DNA from: Acidobacteriaceae bacterium
GTDB lineage: Bacteria > Acidobacteriota > Terriglobia > Terriglobales > Acidobacteriaceae
Length of the DNA stretch: 64,000 nucleotides
Assembly (NCBI GenBank): GCA_903642265.1
Contig: CAHJWN010000006.1
Coordinates: 18,608 to 82,607 of the forward strand
Reading direction: 5' to 3'
Made by a program: the position numbers and the translations under genes. Positions 35,231-44,341 of the stretch are shown in pieces (within the stretch, counting starts at the first letter, position 1; every line of letters starts with the position of its first letter). The notes beneath the pieces are model-generated. The model did no database searches and was not told the DNA's origin. It was given only the letters and a program-made list of their open reading frames with translations.

Positions 35231-36022
35231 CTAGACCGTCACCACGCACACGCCCTGTTCTTCAAAGGCAGCCAACACAATGGCATCCGCGCTGCCGTCC
35301 GTGATAATCGTATGGATCAGCTTCGGCAGACAAACCTGCATGGCGGAGATCATCCCCAGCTTGCTTGCGTCGGCAACAGCGATCACCTGCTTGGCATGCT
35401 TCACCATCTCGGTCAGAATCAGCGCCTCGTCGGACTCAATCACCGTCAACCCATGCTGGGGGTGGATCCCACAGGCACCCAGGAACAGCTTGTCGAAGAA
35501 GAGTCGCTGCAAACCATCAAACGCCGTCGCCCCAACCATTGAGAATGAGCCCGGCCACCGGATCGCGCCGCCGGTCAGCGTCACCCGCATATTCGGCAAA
35601 CTTGAAAGCTCCATACCAATGTTCACCGCACTCGTCACAATGTGAATGCCGTCGCGATGCCTCAGGCTGCGTGCGATCTGCGTCGTAGTGGTGCCGGGAG
35701 ACAGTGCCACCGTATCACCCTCTGCCACCATCGCCGCCGCCGCCATCGCAATTCTGCGCTTCTCATCTGCAAACCGCTCTTCCCGCAGCGGGAAGGCAGC
35801 GTCGAAGCGAAACGGTTCGTAGGCCATCTTCCCCGCTACTTCTGCACCACCATGCGTCCGATTGACCAACCCGCGCTCTTCCAGCTTGATCAAGTCACGA
35901 CGAACGCTTGCCGGCGATGCATCCACTGCTGCCGCAAGTTCTTCAATACTTCCCTTTCCCTTCTGTAGGAGGAGGTGCAGAATCTGCGTGGCTCGGTCCT
36001 GTCTGCTGCCCGGCTTGCTCAC
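35231..36022 (-). CDS. DeoR/GlpR-family transcriptional regulator
   Basis: A 263-residue repressor with an N-terminal DeoR-type helix-turn-helix (QILHLLLQKGKGSIEELAAAVDASPASVRRDLIKLEERGLV, then the wing NRTHGGAEV) and a C-terminal sugar-phosphate-sensor domain with VALSPGTTTTQIARSL and the VTLTGGAIRWPG and FLGACGI segments. The start is GTG at 36022. It is the first gene of the minus-strand acyl-CoA operon and ends close to the carboxyltransferase start. DeoR regulators usually sense phosphorylated sugars, so control of branched acyl-CoA breakdown is unexpected; it may respond to a related carboxylate or sugar phosphate, but this cannot be seen here. Confidence 0.9.
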   Translation of the reverse strand: MSKPGSRQDRATQILHLLLQKGKGSIEELAAAVDASPASVRRDLIKLEERGLVNRTHGGAEVAGKMAYEPFRFDAAFPLREERFADEKRRIAMAAAAMVAEGDTVALSPGTTTTQIARSLRHRDGIHIVTSAVNIGMELSSLPNMRVTLTGGAIRWPGSFSMVGATAFDGLQRLFFDKLFLGACGIHPQHGLTVIESDEALILTEMVKHAKQVIAVADASKLGMISAMQVCLPKLIHTIITDGSADAIVLAAFEEQGVCVVTV

Positions 36023-36176
36023 AGTGGTCTCATTTCCCTTCGAGCAACTTCAGCAATCCTACGTCACGTGCATCCGTGCTTCGTCCACATGCAGCCATGG
36101 ATCGGCAGAAAGAGGTACATGGATTTCACTTTTCTGAATAGGGAATGAACAACTCTGCACAATTCTGATTATTTGA

Positions 36177-36205
36177 TTGACAGCAGCCGGTTGTATTTCT
36201 ATCCT
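36177..36205 (+). promoter_or_regulatory. Sigma70-type promoter for the TonB-dependent receptor
   Basis: A perfect -35 TTGACA (36177-36182), a 17-base spacer and TATCCT (36200-36205) lie upstream of the receptor. Transcription would start near 36212, giving a leader of about 100 bases, and the reading frame begins at 36315 after an AGGAG. Confidence 0.6.
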
Positions 36206-36314
36206 CAGCTTTCAACAGTCATTTGTAATCTCCGGTTCACATTCGGACCGGCTCATGAACTTCGGCCTTCCAGGCGATCGTTAGACACGTCACTTAGCTT
36301 CGTAGGAGACCTCA

Positions 36315-39300
36315 ATGAGGAACACCCGTCAGATCAGCCCGTCCTCCCTTTTCTGTTCCCTCCTCCTCATCATCCTGTGTCTTTGTGCTGGCAAGACGAA
36401 CGCTCAGACAGTTACCGGCGCCATCACCGGTCAAGTGACGGACGCAAGCGGCGCGGCAATTCCGAACGCGACCGTTACGGCACTCAAAGTGGACACCGGG
36501 GTCAAGACACCGGCTCAGACGGATCATGACGGAGTCTACACAATCCGCTTCCTCCCCATCGGCCAGTACAAAGTAGTCACCTCAGCCGCAGGGTTTACAG
36601 AAAGACAGACCGAGCCGTTCACGCTCGAGGTCAACCAGACCGTAAAGGTGAACACAGCCATGACGGTTGGCGGAGCTAACACCTCGGTTGATGTCACCGA
36701 TTCAACGCCCATTATCAACACGACCGACGGTGTTATCAGCACGACCTTCTCCGAAAATGAAATTTCGACCTTTCCGCTAGAAGGTCGTAACTTCCAATCC
36801 GTGGCACTGTTTGCGCCAGGCGTCGTTCAAACAGATCCCAGTGGTATGACAGGCACGAATGCCACCGAGCGCAGCACGACAAGCAACAACTTAATCTCCG
36901 TCAACGGCAACCGTGGTCAGGCCAACTACTACACGCTCGATGGTGTGGACATCAATGAACCGCAGAACAACCAGATCTCCTACAACGTTTCGCCGGATGC
37001 TCTCCAGGAAATCAAGGTCATCTCCGGGAATGCTCCAGCGATCTACGGCAACGTAAACGGGGGTGATGTCGTTACGGTTTTGAAGACCGGTACGAACGCC
37101 ATTCACGGCAGTGCATTCGTATATCTGCAAAACGACTTGTTGAACGCTAACAGCTGGAGCAACAAGTACCACGGTCAGGATCGCAACCGGTACACGCAAA
37201 CCACGTTCGGCGGCACCATCGGCGGCCCAATCCGCATTCCACACCTCTATGATGGCCGCGACAGGCTTTTCTTTTTTGCCGACTTTGAAGGACTCCGCCT
37301 TCCGAGCAGCAATGCCGCTTCGTACCAGGTGCTCACTCCGGCAATGCTCGGTGGCGATTTCTCCGCTATTCCTTACCAGCTCTACAACACCCAGGCTTAC
37401 GACGCCGCGACAAACACCTATCCCGTCTTCGTCAACAACCAGATTCCAGTAAATAATCCAGTCGCAAAGTACCTAGCTGCGCATCCAGGCCTCTATCCGA
37501 CGCCCAATGCTGACCCAGATCCGGGCACTTATATCCCCCGGTTTGACGGCACGGAACGAGGAACTCATGTGAACAATCAGTTCGACGCAAAGGTTGATTG
37601 GACTCCCGAAACCAAGGATCGCGTGTCTGGTTTCTACGCCCAGTCCCGAGCCCGCGACGGGAGTAACACCATCATTCCCATTGGATTCTCAGGCGTGAGC
37701 AGTTTCCCCACAACGCTCTTCGGAGCGAGCTGGGTCCACACGTTCTCCTCTGCAATCGTCAATCAATTCAACGCCGGCTTCACCCGCACCGACTGGAGCC
37801 AGGGAGTTCCACTTGATCGCTTCGGCACCTTCGGCTTGACCGGTGACTCGCAGGTCGGGATTCCATTTGGCGTTCAACGCTACGTCGGTTTCTCCGAACA
37901 GACCATTGCCGGTGCACAGTCGATTGGCAACAGAGCTGCGCCCCAACTGTTGATCGACAATACGTTCGGCTACAACGACAATCTCACCTATCAGCGCGGC
38001 CGGCACCTCTTCACGATCGGCATCCAGGCAGTTCGCTACCAGGAAAATTACACGCAGAGCCAAAATGCCGGAGCCCTCGGCTTCTTTCACTACAACGGAA
38101 ACTTTACCCAGAACCCCAACTCGGCAAACCCTCTCGTCGGCGCTGCGGATTTTGTTCTCGATGCATCAGACAGCGACGGCCTGCAGGATGGCGGCGAGTT
38201 TGGCAATCGCCAATGGCGCGCGGCGGGATACGCGCAGGACGATTGGAAGCTAACTCCAAGGTTGACCTTGAATCTCGGCATCCGGTATGAGTACGACCAG
38301 CCCATGGTCGAAGCGAACAACAAGAATGCAAACATTATCCCGCTCAACGGCGGCACTCTTGAGTATGCTGCTTCGATCCCCCTCGGCGCACCAGCAGGAT
38401 CGATCATCTGCCCTACCACCGCCTGCTACAACCCGAACTACAAACAGATTCAGCCGCGATTTGGCTTTGCTTACCAGGCTGCCTCAAACATCTCCATTCG
38501 TGGTGGCTACGGCGCTACCAGCTTTCTTGAGGGCAATGCTGCAAACCAGCGCACAACCGATAATCCACCCCTCGTCTCCGTCTTCGCGTTGAAAGCGATC
38601 CTACCTTCAGACACATCCGGAGGCACGTCGCTCCAGGCCTCAAACGGATTCGTTACAAGCTCTAGCGCATTCTCCGCAAATGGCTCCGGCTACAGTGCCT
38701 GGCCTCAGAACCTCCAGCCTGCCTATATCCAGCAGTACAACATGACGGTTGAAACGCAGCTAAACTCCGCCACTTCCCTCTCGGTGGGCTACGTTGGACA
38801 GACCGGTCATCACCTGGTCGACTATGGCAACGAAAACCAGTTCACACAGGCCCAGGCACAAGACGTCAATACGCTTCTCAAGGCCAACCCGAACGCCACA
38901 ATTCCAACCGCAGACCTGACGCCGTACTACAACCTCGCAGGTCCCGGTGGTGCCGTCCTCATCACAGAGTCTCGCGCTGGATCGGGTTATAACGGGCTTC
39001 AGGTCACCGTTCGTCAGCGTCAGGCCCATGGGCTTGAGTACAACCTCAACTACACGTTTGCCAAGTCCCTCACCAATGCCGCAGGCAACTATGGTGCACC
39101 AAATATCTCCCAGGCGGGCGGAGATCAAACGTTCCAGGACTACTACAACAGCAAAGTGGATTTCGGTCCCTCCGGAGACGATATTCGTCACCAGTTCAAC
39201 GCCGTCGTCGTTTACGCTCTGCCTTATGGCCATGGACGCCAGTTCGGCTCGACGTCAAACATCTTCTTCCAGGAAGTCTTTGGAGGCTGGTCGCTCACCA

Positions 39301-39767
39301 ATGCTTTCAAGGCCTTTACCGGTCCGCCAGTCACAATCACCGCAAATGGTGGAAACACCGGCTCATTTGGCGGGGCCCGTGCCAATCAGTACTCCCGCAT
39401 ACACCTTGTGAACCGGTCCATCAATCACTGGTTCGGCACCGATCCGACTGCAGCCCCATGCGTTGATGGCAGCGGAGTCCAGACTGGTGTCTGTGCCTAC
39501 GGTCAGCCCTCCACATACGAGTTCGGAACGGGTGCAAATGGGACAGAACGTGCCCCCGGGTTCTATCAACTCGATACATCGCTCTTCAAAGATTTCCACG
39601 TCTTTCATGAGCAGACGTTCGGCTTTCGGACCGACTTCTTCAACCTCTTGAATGTCGCCGATTACGGCAACCCTGATAGCGGAATTCAGGACAGCAACTT
39701 CGGCATCATCAACAGTGTGAGAAATCAGGAGCGACGCCTGCAGCTTTCTCTCAATTACAAGTTCTAG
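36315..39767 (+). CDS. TonB-dependent receptor with carboxypeptidase-regulatory-like N-terminus (Oar-type)
   Basis: A 1150-residue outer-membrane protein of the type strongly expanded in Acidobacteria. A signal peptide (LFCSLLLIILCLCAGKTNAQ) is followed by a carboxypeptidase-regulatory-like beta-sandwich (GAITGQVTDASGAAIPNATVTAL ... DGVYTIRFLPIGQYKV), a plug domain (LPLEGRNFQSVALFAPGVV, YYTLDGVDINEPQNNQISYNVSPDALQEIKV) and a long barrel ending FGIINSVRNQERRLQLSLNYKF. The final aromatic residue is the expected BamA signal. AGGAG lies seven bases upstream of the ATG, and a good promoter precedes it. The ligand is unknown; such receptors often import oligosaccharides or other plant-polymer products. 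It is not adjacent to any TonB-system genes here. Confidence 0.9.
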   Translation: MRNTRQISPSSLFCSLLLIILCLCAGKTNAQTVTGAITGQVTDASGAAIPNATVTALKVDTGVKTPAQTDHDGVYTIRFLPIGQYKVVTSAAGFTERQTEPFTLEVNQTVKVNTAMTVGGANTSVDVTDSTPIINTTDGVISTTFSENEISTFPLEGRNFQSVALFAPGVVQTDPSGMTGTNATERSTTSNNLISVNGNRGQANYYTLDGVDINEPQNNQISYNVSPDALQEIKVISGNAPAIYGNVNGGDVVTVLKTGTNAIHGSAFVYLQNDLLNANSWSNKYHGQDRNRYTQTTFGGTIGGPIRIPHLYDGRDRLFFFADFEGLRLPSSNAASYQVLTPAMLGGDFSAIPYQLYNTQAYDAATNTYPVFVNNQIPVNNPVAKYLAAHPGLYPTPNADPDPGTYIPRFDGTERGTHVNNQFDAKVDWTPETKDRVSGFYAQSRARDGSNTIIPIGFSGVSSFPTTLFGASWVHTFSSAIVNQFNAGFTRTDWSQGVPLDRFGTFGLTGDSQVGIPFGVQRYVGFSEQTIAGAQSIGNRAAPQLLIDNTFGYNDNLTYQRGRHLFTIGIQAVRYQENYTQSQNAGALGFFHYNGNFTQNPNSANPLVGAADFVLDASDSDGLQDGGEFGNRQWRAAGYAQDDWKLTPRLTLNLGIRYEYDQPMVEANNKNANIIPLNGGTLEYAASIPLGAPAGSIICPTTACYNPNYKQIQPRFGFAYQAASNISIRGGYGATSFLEGNAANQRTTDNPPLVSVFALKAILPSDTSGGTSLQASNGFVTSSSAFSANGSGYSAWPQNLQPAYIQQYNMTVETQLNSATSLSVGYVGQTGHHLVDYGNENQFTQAQAQDVNTLLKANPNATIPTADLTPYYNLAGPGGAVLITESRAGSGYNGLQVTVRQRQAHGLEYNLNYTFAKSLTNAAGNYGAPNISQAGGDQTFQDYYNSKVDFGPSGDDIRHQFNAVVVYALPYGHGRQFGSTSNIFFQEVFGGWSLTNAFKAFTGPPVTITANGGNTGSFGGARANQYSRIHLVNRSINHWFGTDPTAAPCVDGSGVQTGVCAYGQPSTYEFGTGANGTERAPGFYQLDTSLFKDFHVFHEQTFGFRTDFFNLLNVADYGNPDSGIQDSNFGIINSVRNQERRLQLSLNYKF

Positions 39768-39780
39768 TTAAATAGCTGAT

Positions 39781-39812
39781 GCGCCACGGGCAAGATATCT
39801 TTCCCGTGGCGC
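39781..39812 (+). terminator. Stem-loop after the TonB-dependent receptor
   Basis: GCGCCACGGG (39781-39790) pairs perfectly with CCCGTGGCGC (39803-39812) across a 12-base loop, 13 bases after the receptor stop. There is no following T run, so the hairpin may terminate weakly or stabilise the transcript. Confidence 0.6.
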
Positions 39813-39897
39813 TGACAGGAATGTCGCTCTAAGCCTCCCTAGGCTCATCTATTTCTCTATCAGTGATCTGTCGATTCTTCCGGTCACGAGCGATCGT

Positions 39898-40623
39898 ATG
39901 CGCAAGATAGTCTTTGAACTCTGTGCCGAGACCATCGACGCTTGCCTCGCTGCACGCGATGGCGGAGCCAACCGCATCGAACTCTGCTCCGGACTCGGTG
40001 AGGGGGGTCTGACGCCTAGCTACGCTTTTATTCGGGCAGCCATTGAACAGAGCGGCCTGCCAGTGCACGTTCTGGTTCGTCCGCGCGGGGCTGGGTTCCT
40101 CTACTCCAGCGCTGAAGTTGCGATCATGTGCGACGACATAACCCAGATTAAATCTCTCGGCGCAGCTGGCGTGGTTCTCGGAATGCTACGAGCTGACAAC
40201 ACCGTTGATGTCGCCGGAACACGCAGGCTTGTCGAGGTCGCCGGCAACCTGAAAGTCACGTTTCATCGTGCTTTCGATTCAACACCGTCGCTGCCATCGG
40301 CGCTTGAAGACGTAATAGCCACCGGATGCGAGCGCATCCTTACATCAGGTGGCAAACCAAATGTAGTCGCCGGCGCTGAGTCGCTTGGAGCATTGTTCCG
40401 GCAAGCTGATGGTCGCATCGACATCGCTGTGGGGGGCGGCCTTCGCCTGCAGAATGCCGCCTCCTTGAGCCGGCTAACGGGCGCGACACACTTCCATGGA
40501 TCATTGCGCCGCCGCACGCCCATCAGATCAGATGCCGCTGACGATCCCGCTTCAAAATCCACCGCTTACATCGTCGAGGCGACAACTGTCCGTGCCGTAA
40601 TCCAACGACTGCAGAACGCATAG
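39898..40623 (+). CDS. cutC: Copper homeostasis protein CutC
   Basis: A 241-residue CutC-family protein. The N-terminal FELCAETIDACLAARDGGANRIELCSGLGEGGLTPSY segment is the family signature, with the metal-binding-type cysteines kept; VHVLVRPRGAGFLYSS, VVLGMLRADNTVDVAGTRRLVEVAG and TFHRAFDSTPSLPSALEDVIATGCERILTSGG follow a TIM-barrel pattern. CutC was linked to copper tolerance in Escherichia coli, though its exact reaction is uncertain. There is no obvious Shine-Dalgarno before the ATG. It is convergent with the JmjC-like genes; no copper genes are near. Confidence 0.94.
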   Translation: MRKIVFELCAETIDACLAARDGGANRIELCSGLGEGGLTPSYAFIRAAIEQSGLPVHVLVRPRGAGFLYSSAEVAIMCDDITQIKSLGAAGVVLGMLRADNTVDVAGTRRLVEVAGNLKVTFHRAFDSTPSLPSALEDVIATGCERILTSGGKPNVVAGAESLGALFRQADGRIDIAVGGGLRLQNAASLSRLTGATHFHGSLRRRTPIRSDAADDPASKSTAYIVEATTVRAVIQRLQNA

Positions 40624-40654
40624 CGCCCGACCTGATCCTGGCATACCAAGCAGT

Positions 40655-41608
40655 TCAACTGGTCCGTGTCTCCTGCCCTCGCAGGCGCCGAATAGCCCGG
40701 ATCGCGCTCCGCGCCGGTACGTAGCTTGCAGACATCGCCACGTTCTTCATCACGTCTCCAACAGGAGAGGTAAAGGGTGGATCAGGCTGGAGTCCAGCCT
40801 TTCGCAGGAAGTAATTCGCTCGGTAGAGATTGGCCCGCTCAGAGTCCTTGAGTGTGAAGTTGACACTTAACGAGATGGACACGTTGTCATCGTTCTGAAG
40901 CCAGTGCGGATCGTTGATGGGAATGTGAATTCCATTCCCAGGCACTAATCGCAGCGGAGTAGACCGTTGCTGCAACTCCGGCTTGTACCTGCCCGCATTT
41001 TTATCTACGGCCCAGAACGTCTCAAGTTCTGTCTCGGGCACAACATCCTTGTCGCGCTGGTCAAACATGTGGATCGTTTTCGATCCGCTAATTTGCATCA
41101 GGAAATTGCATTCACGGTCGATATGGTAAGTTGTAATTCGCTTTGGAGACGTGATGAAGATTAGCGCATCTTCGACGCGCATCATCTTCTTAAAATCTCT
41201 CCCTGACAGTGTTTCGAACTCCCGCATACACTCGTTGAAGACAACCGCGTACTCCGGGTCCCGCTGAGCCTGGTGGATGGTGATCCAGGAACCGGTATCC
41301 TGGATGCGCTGAAAGGCCTCCTCAAGGGGTGGCTTATCTCCCATATCGTTCCAGCGCGCACCGATCGGGACATTGTGTCCGGCATCGTAATAGAGCTCCT
41401 GTGGCCGCACTGCCTGGGTCTCAAGAGCCAGTTTCAGCAGCCGCGGCATAGAAAATAGCGGATTGTTTGCGATTCGATGCTCGAACAGGAACGGATGCTG
41501 ATTGAACTTCTCCTTGAACACAGGAGACTCCACAATGTGGCCGACGTGATTCGCGGCAGGAATTGCTGATTGCGCTTTGGTGTGAGTTGAGGTCGATATA
41601 GATGACAC
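40655..41608 (-). CDS. JmjC/cupin-like oxygenase-type protein, paralogue A
   Basis: A 317-residue protein with a jelly-roll (cupin/JmjC-type) core. The metal-site motif is His162-x-Asp164 in TTYHIDREC, and the distal His235 lies in DPHWLQND; a glycine-proline stretch PGNGIHIPIN precedes it, as in cupin barrels. This is the arrangement of Fe(II)/2-oxoglutarate oxygenases, though a lysine for 2-oxoglutarate is not clearly seen, so activity is a reasonable guess and not shown. The N-terminal HPFLFEHRIANNPLFSMPRLLKLALE and EAFQRIQDTGSWITIHQAQRDPEY helices are shared with the next gene. The start is GTG at 41608. It follows its paralogue in tandem and in the same direction after a 244-base gap. 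Confidence 0.7.
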   Translation of the reverse strand: MSSISTSTHTKAQSAIPAANHVGHIVESPVFKEKFNQHPFLFEHRIANNPLFSMPRLLKLALETQAVRPQELYYDAGHNVPIGARWNDMGDKPPLEEAFQRIQDTGSWITIHQAQRDPEYAVVFNECMREFETLSGRDFKKMMRVEDALIFITSPKRITTYHIDRECNFLMQISGSKTIHMFDQRDKDVVPETELETFWAVDKNAGRYKPELQQRSTPLRLVPGNGIHIPINDPHWLQNDDNVSISLSVNFTLKDSERANLYRANYFLRKAGLQPDPPFTSPVGDVMKNVAMSASYVPARSAIRAIRRLRGQETRTS

Positions 41609-41852
41609 ATGTCCAACTTTCCCGGAGACCGTTCACTAAACAAAGGTTTCCACTGACTGGATCGGCAGCCCGCGAGGAGCTTTAGACATCGCACCGGATG
41701 TCAGCATTAATCGGATAAACAATGGTTTATCACGCGAAACTTCTCCGGGCAAGAAAAACAGCGGCGAGTCGAAGATATGCACAGTCCACTCGGCGCTCGC
41801 GTGGAAATGGTCATATCTTCCCATCGAGCAATCTGCAGTGAGGCAGAAATGC

Positions 41853-42803
41853 TTACTCAATACGCATTTCTTGACCGCGAAGCCGACGCAGCGCACGTTT
41901 CGCCGAACGAATCGGCACGTAAGACGCTGAGATAAGCGCGTTCTTCACGCCATCTTTCAGTGGCGACTGAAACGGAGGCTCCGGCTGCATACCCAGCCTG
42001 CGCAAAAGGTGGTTTGCCCGGTAAACGTTGGCGCGCTCAGAATGTTTCATCGTGAAGTTGCAACTAAGCGATATGGAGACATTATCGTCGTTCTGAAGCC
42101 AGTGCGGCTCATTTACAGGAATATGTACTCCGTTGCCTGGCACCATCCGATAGGGCGTGGAGCGTTCCTGCAGCTCAGGTTTATAAACAGCAGCGTTGTT
42201 GTCTACTGTCCAAAAGCGCTCAACCTCGAGCTCCGGCAAAACTTCCTTATCGTGCCTGTCGAACATGTACATCGTTTTCGAACCGCTGATCTGAAGCAGA
42301 AAGTTGCATTCGCGATCGATGTGATACGTCGTTGTGCGCTTGGGAGAAGTAAGAAAAACGATTGCGTCCTCAACACGCATCAGCTTCTTGAAATCACGGC
42401 CGGTCTGGGCCTCAAGTTCACGCATGCACCCTTCGAAGAGGTCTTTGTACTCGGGATCCAATTGCGCCTGGCGAATCGTGATCCATGCGCCAGCGTCGTT
42501 GATCCGCTCAAAAGCCTCTTCAATTGGAGGGCCTGCCGCCACTTCGCTCCAGCGCGCACCAATCGGCACATTCTGTCCGGCATCGTAATAGAGTTCCAAC
42601 GGCCGCTGCTCTTGAGTCTTGAGAGCCAGTTCCCTCAACTTTGGCAAGCTGAACAGTGGATGATCAGCCATCGTGTGGTTCAGGATGAACGGATGTTTGT
42701 TGAAATCACTCTTGAACGTCGGCGACGGAACGATGTAGCGGAAATCCGATGCCGCTTGAGAACTCACGAGCGGCGTACTTGCGGGTATAACTTGTGTCGA
42801 CAT
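41853..42803 (-). CDS. JmjC/cupin-like oxygenase-type protein, paralogue B
   Basis: A 316-residue protein homologous over its whole length to the downstream neighbour, with the core about three-quarters identical by eye (YHIDRECNFL, QISGSKT, YKPELQ, RSTP, PHWLQNDDNVSISLS and SERAN are the same). The metal motif is His161-x-Asp163 with distal His234. Its N-terminus differs most. An AGGAG lies 12 bases before the ATG at 42803. The two genes are clearly a recent tandem duplication and appear co-directional, but the 244-base gap between them suggests separate expression. Substrate unknown; homologues are often labelled cupin-like or transcriptional regulator, without evidence here for DNA binding. 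Confidence 0.7.
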   Translation of the reverse strand: MSTQVIPASTPLVSSQAASDFRYIVPSPTFKSDFNKHPFILNHTMADHPLFSLPKLRELALKTQEQRPLELYYDAGQNVPIGARWSEVAAGPPIEEAFERINDAGAWITIRQAQLDPEYKDLFEGCMRELEAQTGRDFKKLMRVEDAIVFLTSPKRTTTYHIDRECNFLLQISGSKTMYMFDRHDKEVLPELEVERFWTVDNNAAVYKPELQERSTPYRMVPGNGVHIPVNEPHWLQNDDNVSISLSCNFTMKHSERANVYRANHLLRRLGMQPEPPFQSPLKDGVKNALISASYVPIRSAKRALRRLRGQEMRIE

Positions 42804-43055
42804 GGTATGCGACTCTCCTAAGAGTAGTGATCAATACTGATGCTCGGGGCAACAGTCGGCGTTTGGATACCCACAGCAGCAAACCTGCTCGATCGCCGAC
42901 AAACTACCATCTATTTACCACGTGCTGTCTGGCAATTCAACCTAAAGCGCGTCTGGGCTGTGTCGCCAGTTGCGTCATGGCTCAACCGCACCCGTGTTTG
43001 TGCCCAGAGGATGCTCAGGGCTTTCGCAGCACATCACCCGAGAAGGATCGCCTCT

Positions 43056-44129
43056 TTACCAGCCGCGATTCTGCATCATCTCGGCAGCCGGGATGTTTGC
43101 CACAGCAAGTCCCTTCATTGCTCCCATACAGTCGGCGGAGCACTCCGTTACCACCTTGGGGTCATCGAAAAACGTCGCAGCACGCACAATCGCGGCAGCC
43201 CGGCTCACTGCCTCCGCCCGCTCTTGCGGTCTACGATACTGTCCGAAAAGGCCCGGCTTTACCTCGGCTCCGATGAATTCTGGCGCGATCAGTCTGCCAT
43301 CCGCCCAGTCACCCTGCTCAAACCTGTCGCCTTCGCGGTAACTCGACACATTCAGTTTCGTCGTTGAATCGGACATAAAAATGCCAGATCCCACGAATAC
43401 CGTCTCCGCTCCCAGCTGCCGAACCAGCGCAGCATCCGCCGGTGTAGCGATTCCGCCGGCCGAGAAATTCGGCACTGGGAGCTTGCCCGTTTTTGCCACC
43501 AGCTTTACAAGTTCATAGGGTGCGCGCAGGTTCTTTGCGGCTGCGTACAGTTCTTGGTCGTCTAGCACCGTCAGCGCCTTCATCTCCGACACAATCTGCC
43601 GCATGTGTCGCACAGCGTGGATCACGTCGCCCGTCCCTGGCTCGCCTTTAGTACGAATCAGTGCCGCACCCTCTGCGATCCTTCGCAGTGCTTCGCCCAG
43701 GTCCTTTGCACCGCACACGAACGGGGTTGTAAAAGCGTGTTTATCGATGTGGTGGGTCTCGTCGGCCGGTGTCAACACCTCGGATTCATCGATAAAATCG
43801 ACGCCAAGCTGCTGCAGCACCTGCGCCTCGACGAAATGACCAATGCGCGCCTTTGCCATCACGGGAATCGATACGGCTGCCTGCACCTCGCGAATCATAT
43901 TTGGGTGCGACATGCGGGCAACTCCACCCTGTGCACGGATCTGCGCTGGCACACGCTCGAGCGCCATAACGGCCACTGCTCCCGCCTGTTCTGCGATTAC
44001 GGCTTGATCGGCGTCGATCACGTCCATGATCACTCCGCCCTTCAACATCTCCGCAAGGCCAGTCTTCAGGCGAAGCGAGGTAGCAGGATAGCTGCCGTTC
44101 TGATTGCCGTTTGTCGTGGAATCCGCCAT
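43056..44129 (-). CDS. pdxS: Pyridoxal 5'-phosphate synthase subunit PdxS with a C-terminal insertion
   Basis: PdxS makes pyridoxal phosphate from ribose 5-phosphate and glyceraldehyde 3-phosphate with ammonia from PdxT. Its catalytic residues are present: Asp36 (VIMDV), Lys93 (MAKARIGH, Schiff base to the pentose) and Lys161 ([10 protein letters not shown]). The protein is 357 residues instead of about 290-300: an extra stretch of about 45 residues (roughly 254-306, [16 protein letters not shown] ... [12 protein letters not shown]) interrupts the GSGIFxS and AxAIVRA motifs near the phosphate-binding end of the barrel. The ATG at 44129 is preceded by AAGGAG eight bases upstream. No pdxT gene is near, so glutamine amidotransferase comes from elsewhere. 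Confidence 0.95.
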   Translation of the reverse strand: MADSTTNGNQNGSYPATSLRLKTGLAEMLKGGVIMDVIDADQAVIAEQAGAVAVMALERVPAQIRAQGGVARMSHPNMIREVQAAVSIPVMAKARIGHFVEAQVLQQLGVDFIDESEVLTPADETHHIDKHAFTTPFVCGAKDLGEALRRIAEGAALIRTKGEPGTGDVIHAVRHMRQIVSEMKALTVLDDQELYAAAKNLRAPYELVKLVAKTGKLPVPNFSAGGIATPADAALVRQLGAETVFVGSGIFMSDSTTKLNVSSYREGDRFEQGDWADGRLIAPEFIGAEVKPGLFGQYRRPQERAEAVSRAAAIVRAATFFDDPKVVTECSADCMGAMKGLAVANIPAAEMMQNRGW

Positions 44130-44341
44130 GTGGGTATCTCCTTCGGGTGTCGCGCTGTGTCGGCGATCTTAGCCAAACTCGCTGCGGGTCCGGAGCTTTA
44201 AGAGTAGCAGTTTTGTGCAGCACTAGTTGTACTTTCGATACGTTCGCAATGGTCCCGCACAAATTCAACCGGCATTGATGGAGCAGCGATACGCAGCGAG
44301 CACACTGTAAGCAGCAGAACCGGTCCGTCGCGTGAGGCGCC

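Noticed and set aside
42009..42821. A 270-codon open frame on the plus strand across the second JmjC-like gene
   Set aside because: Antisense to a gene clearly homologous to its neighbour.
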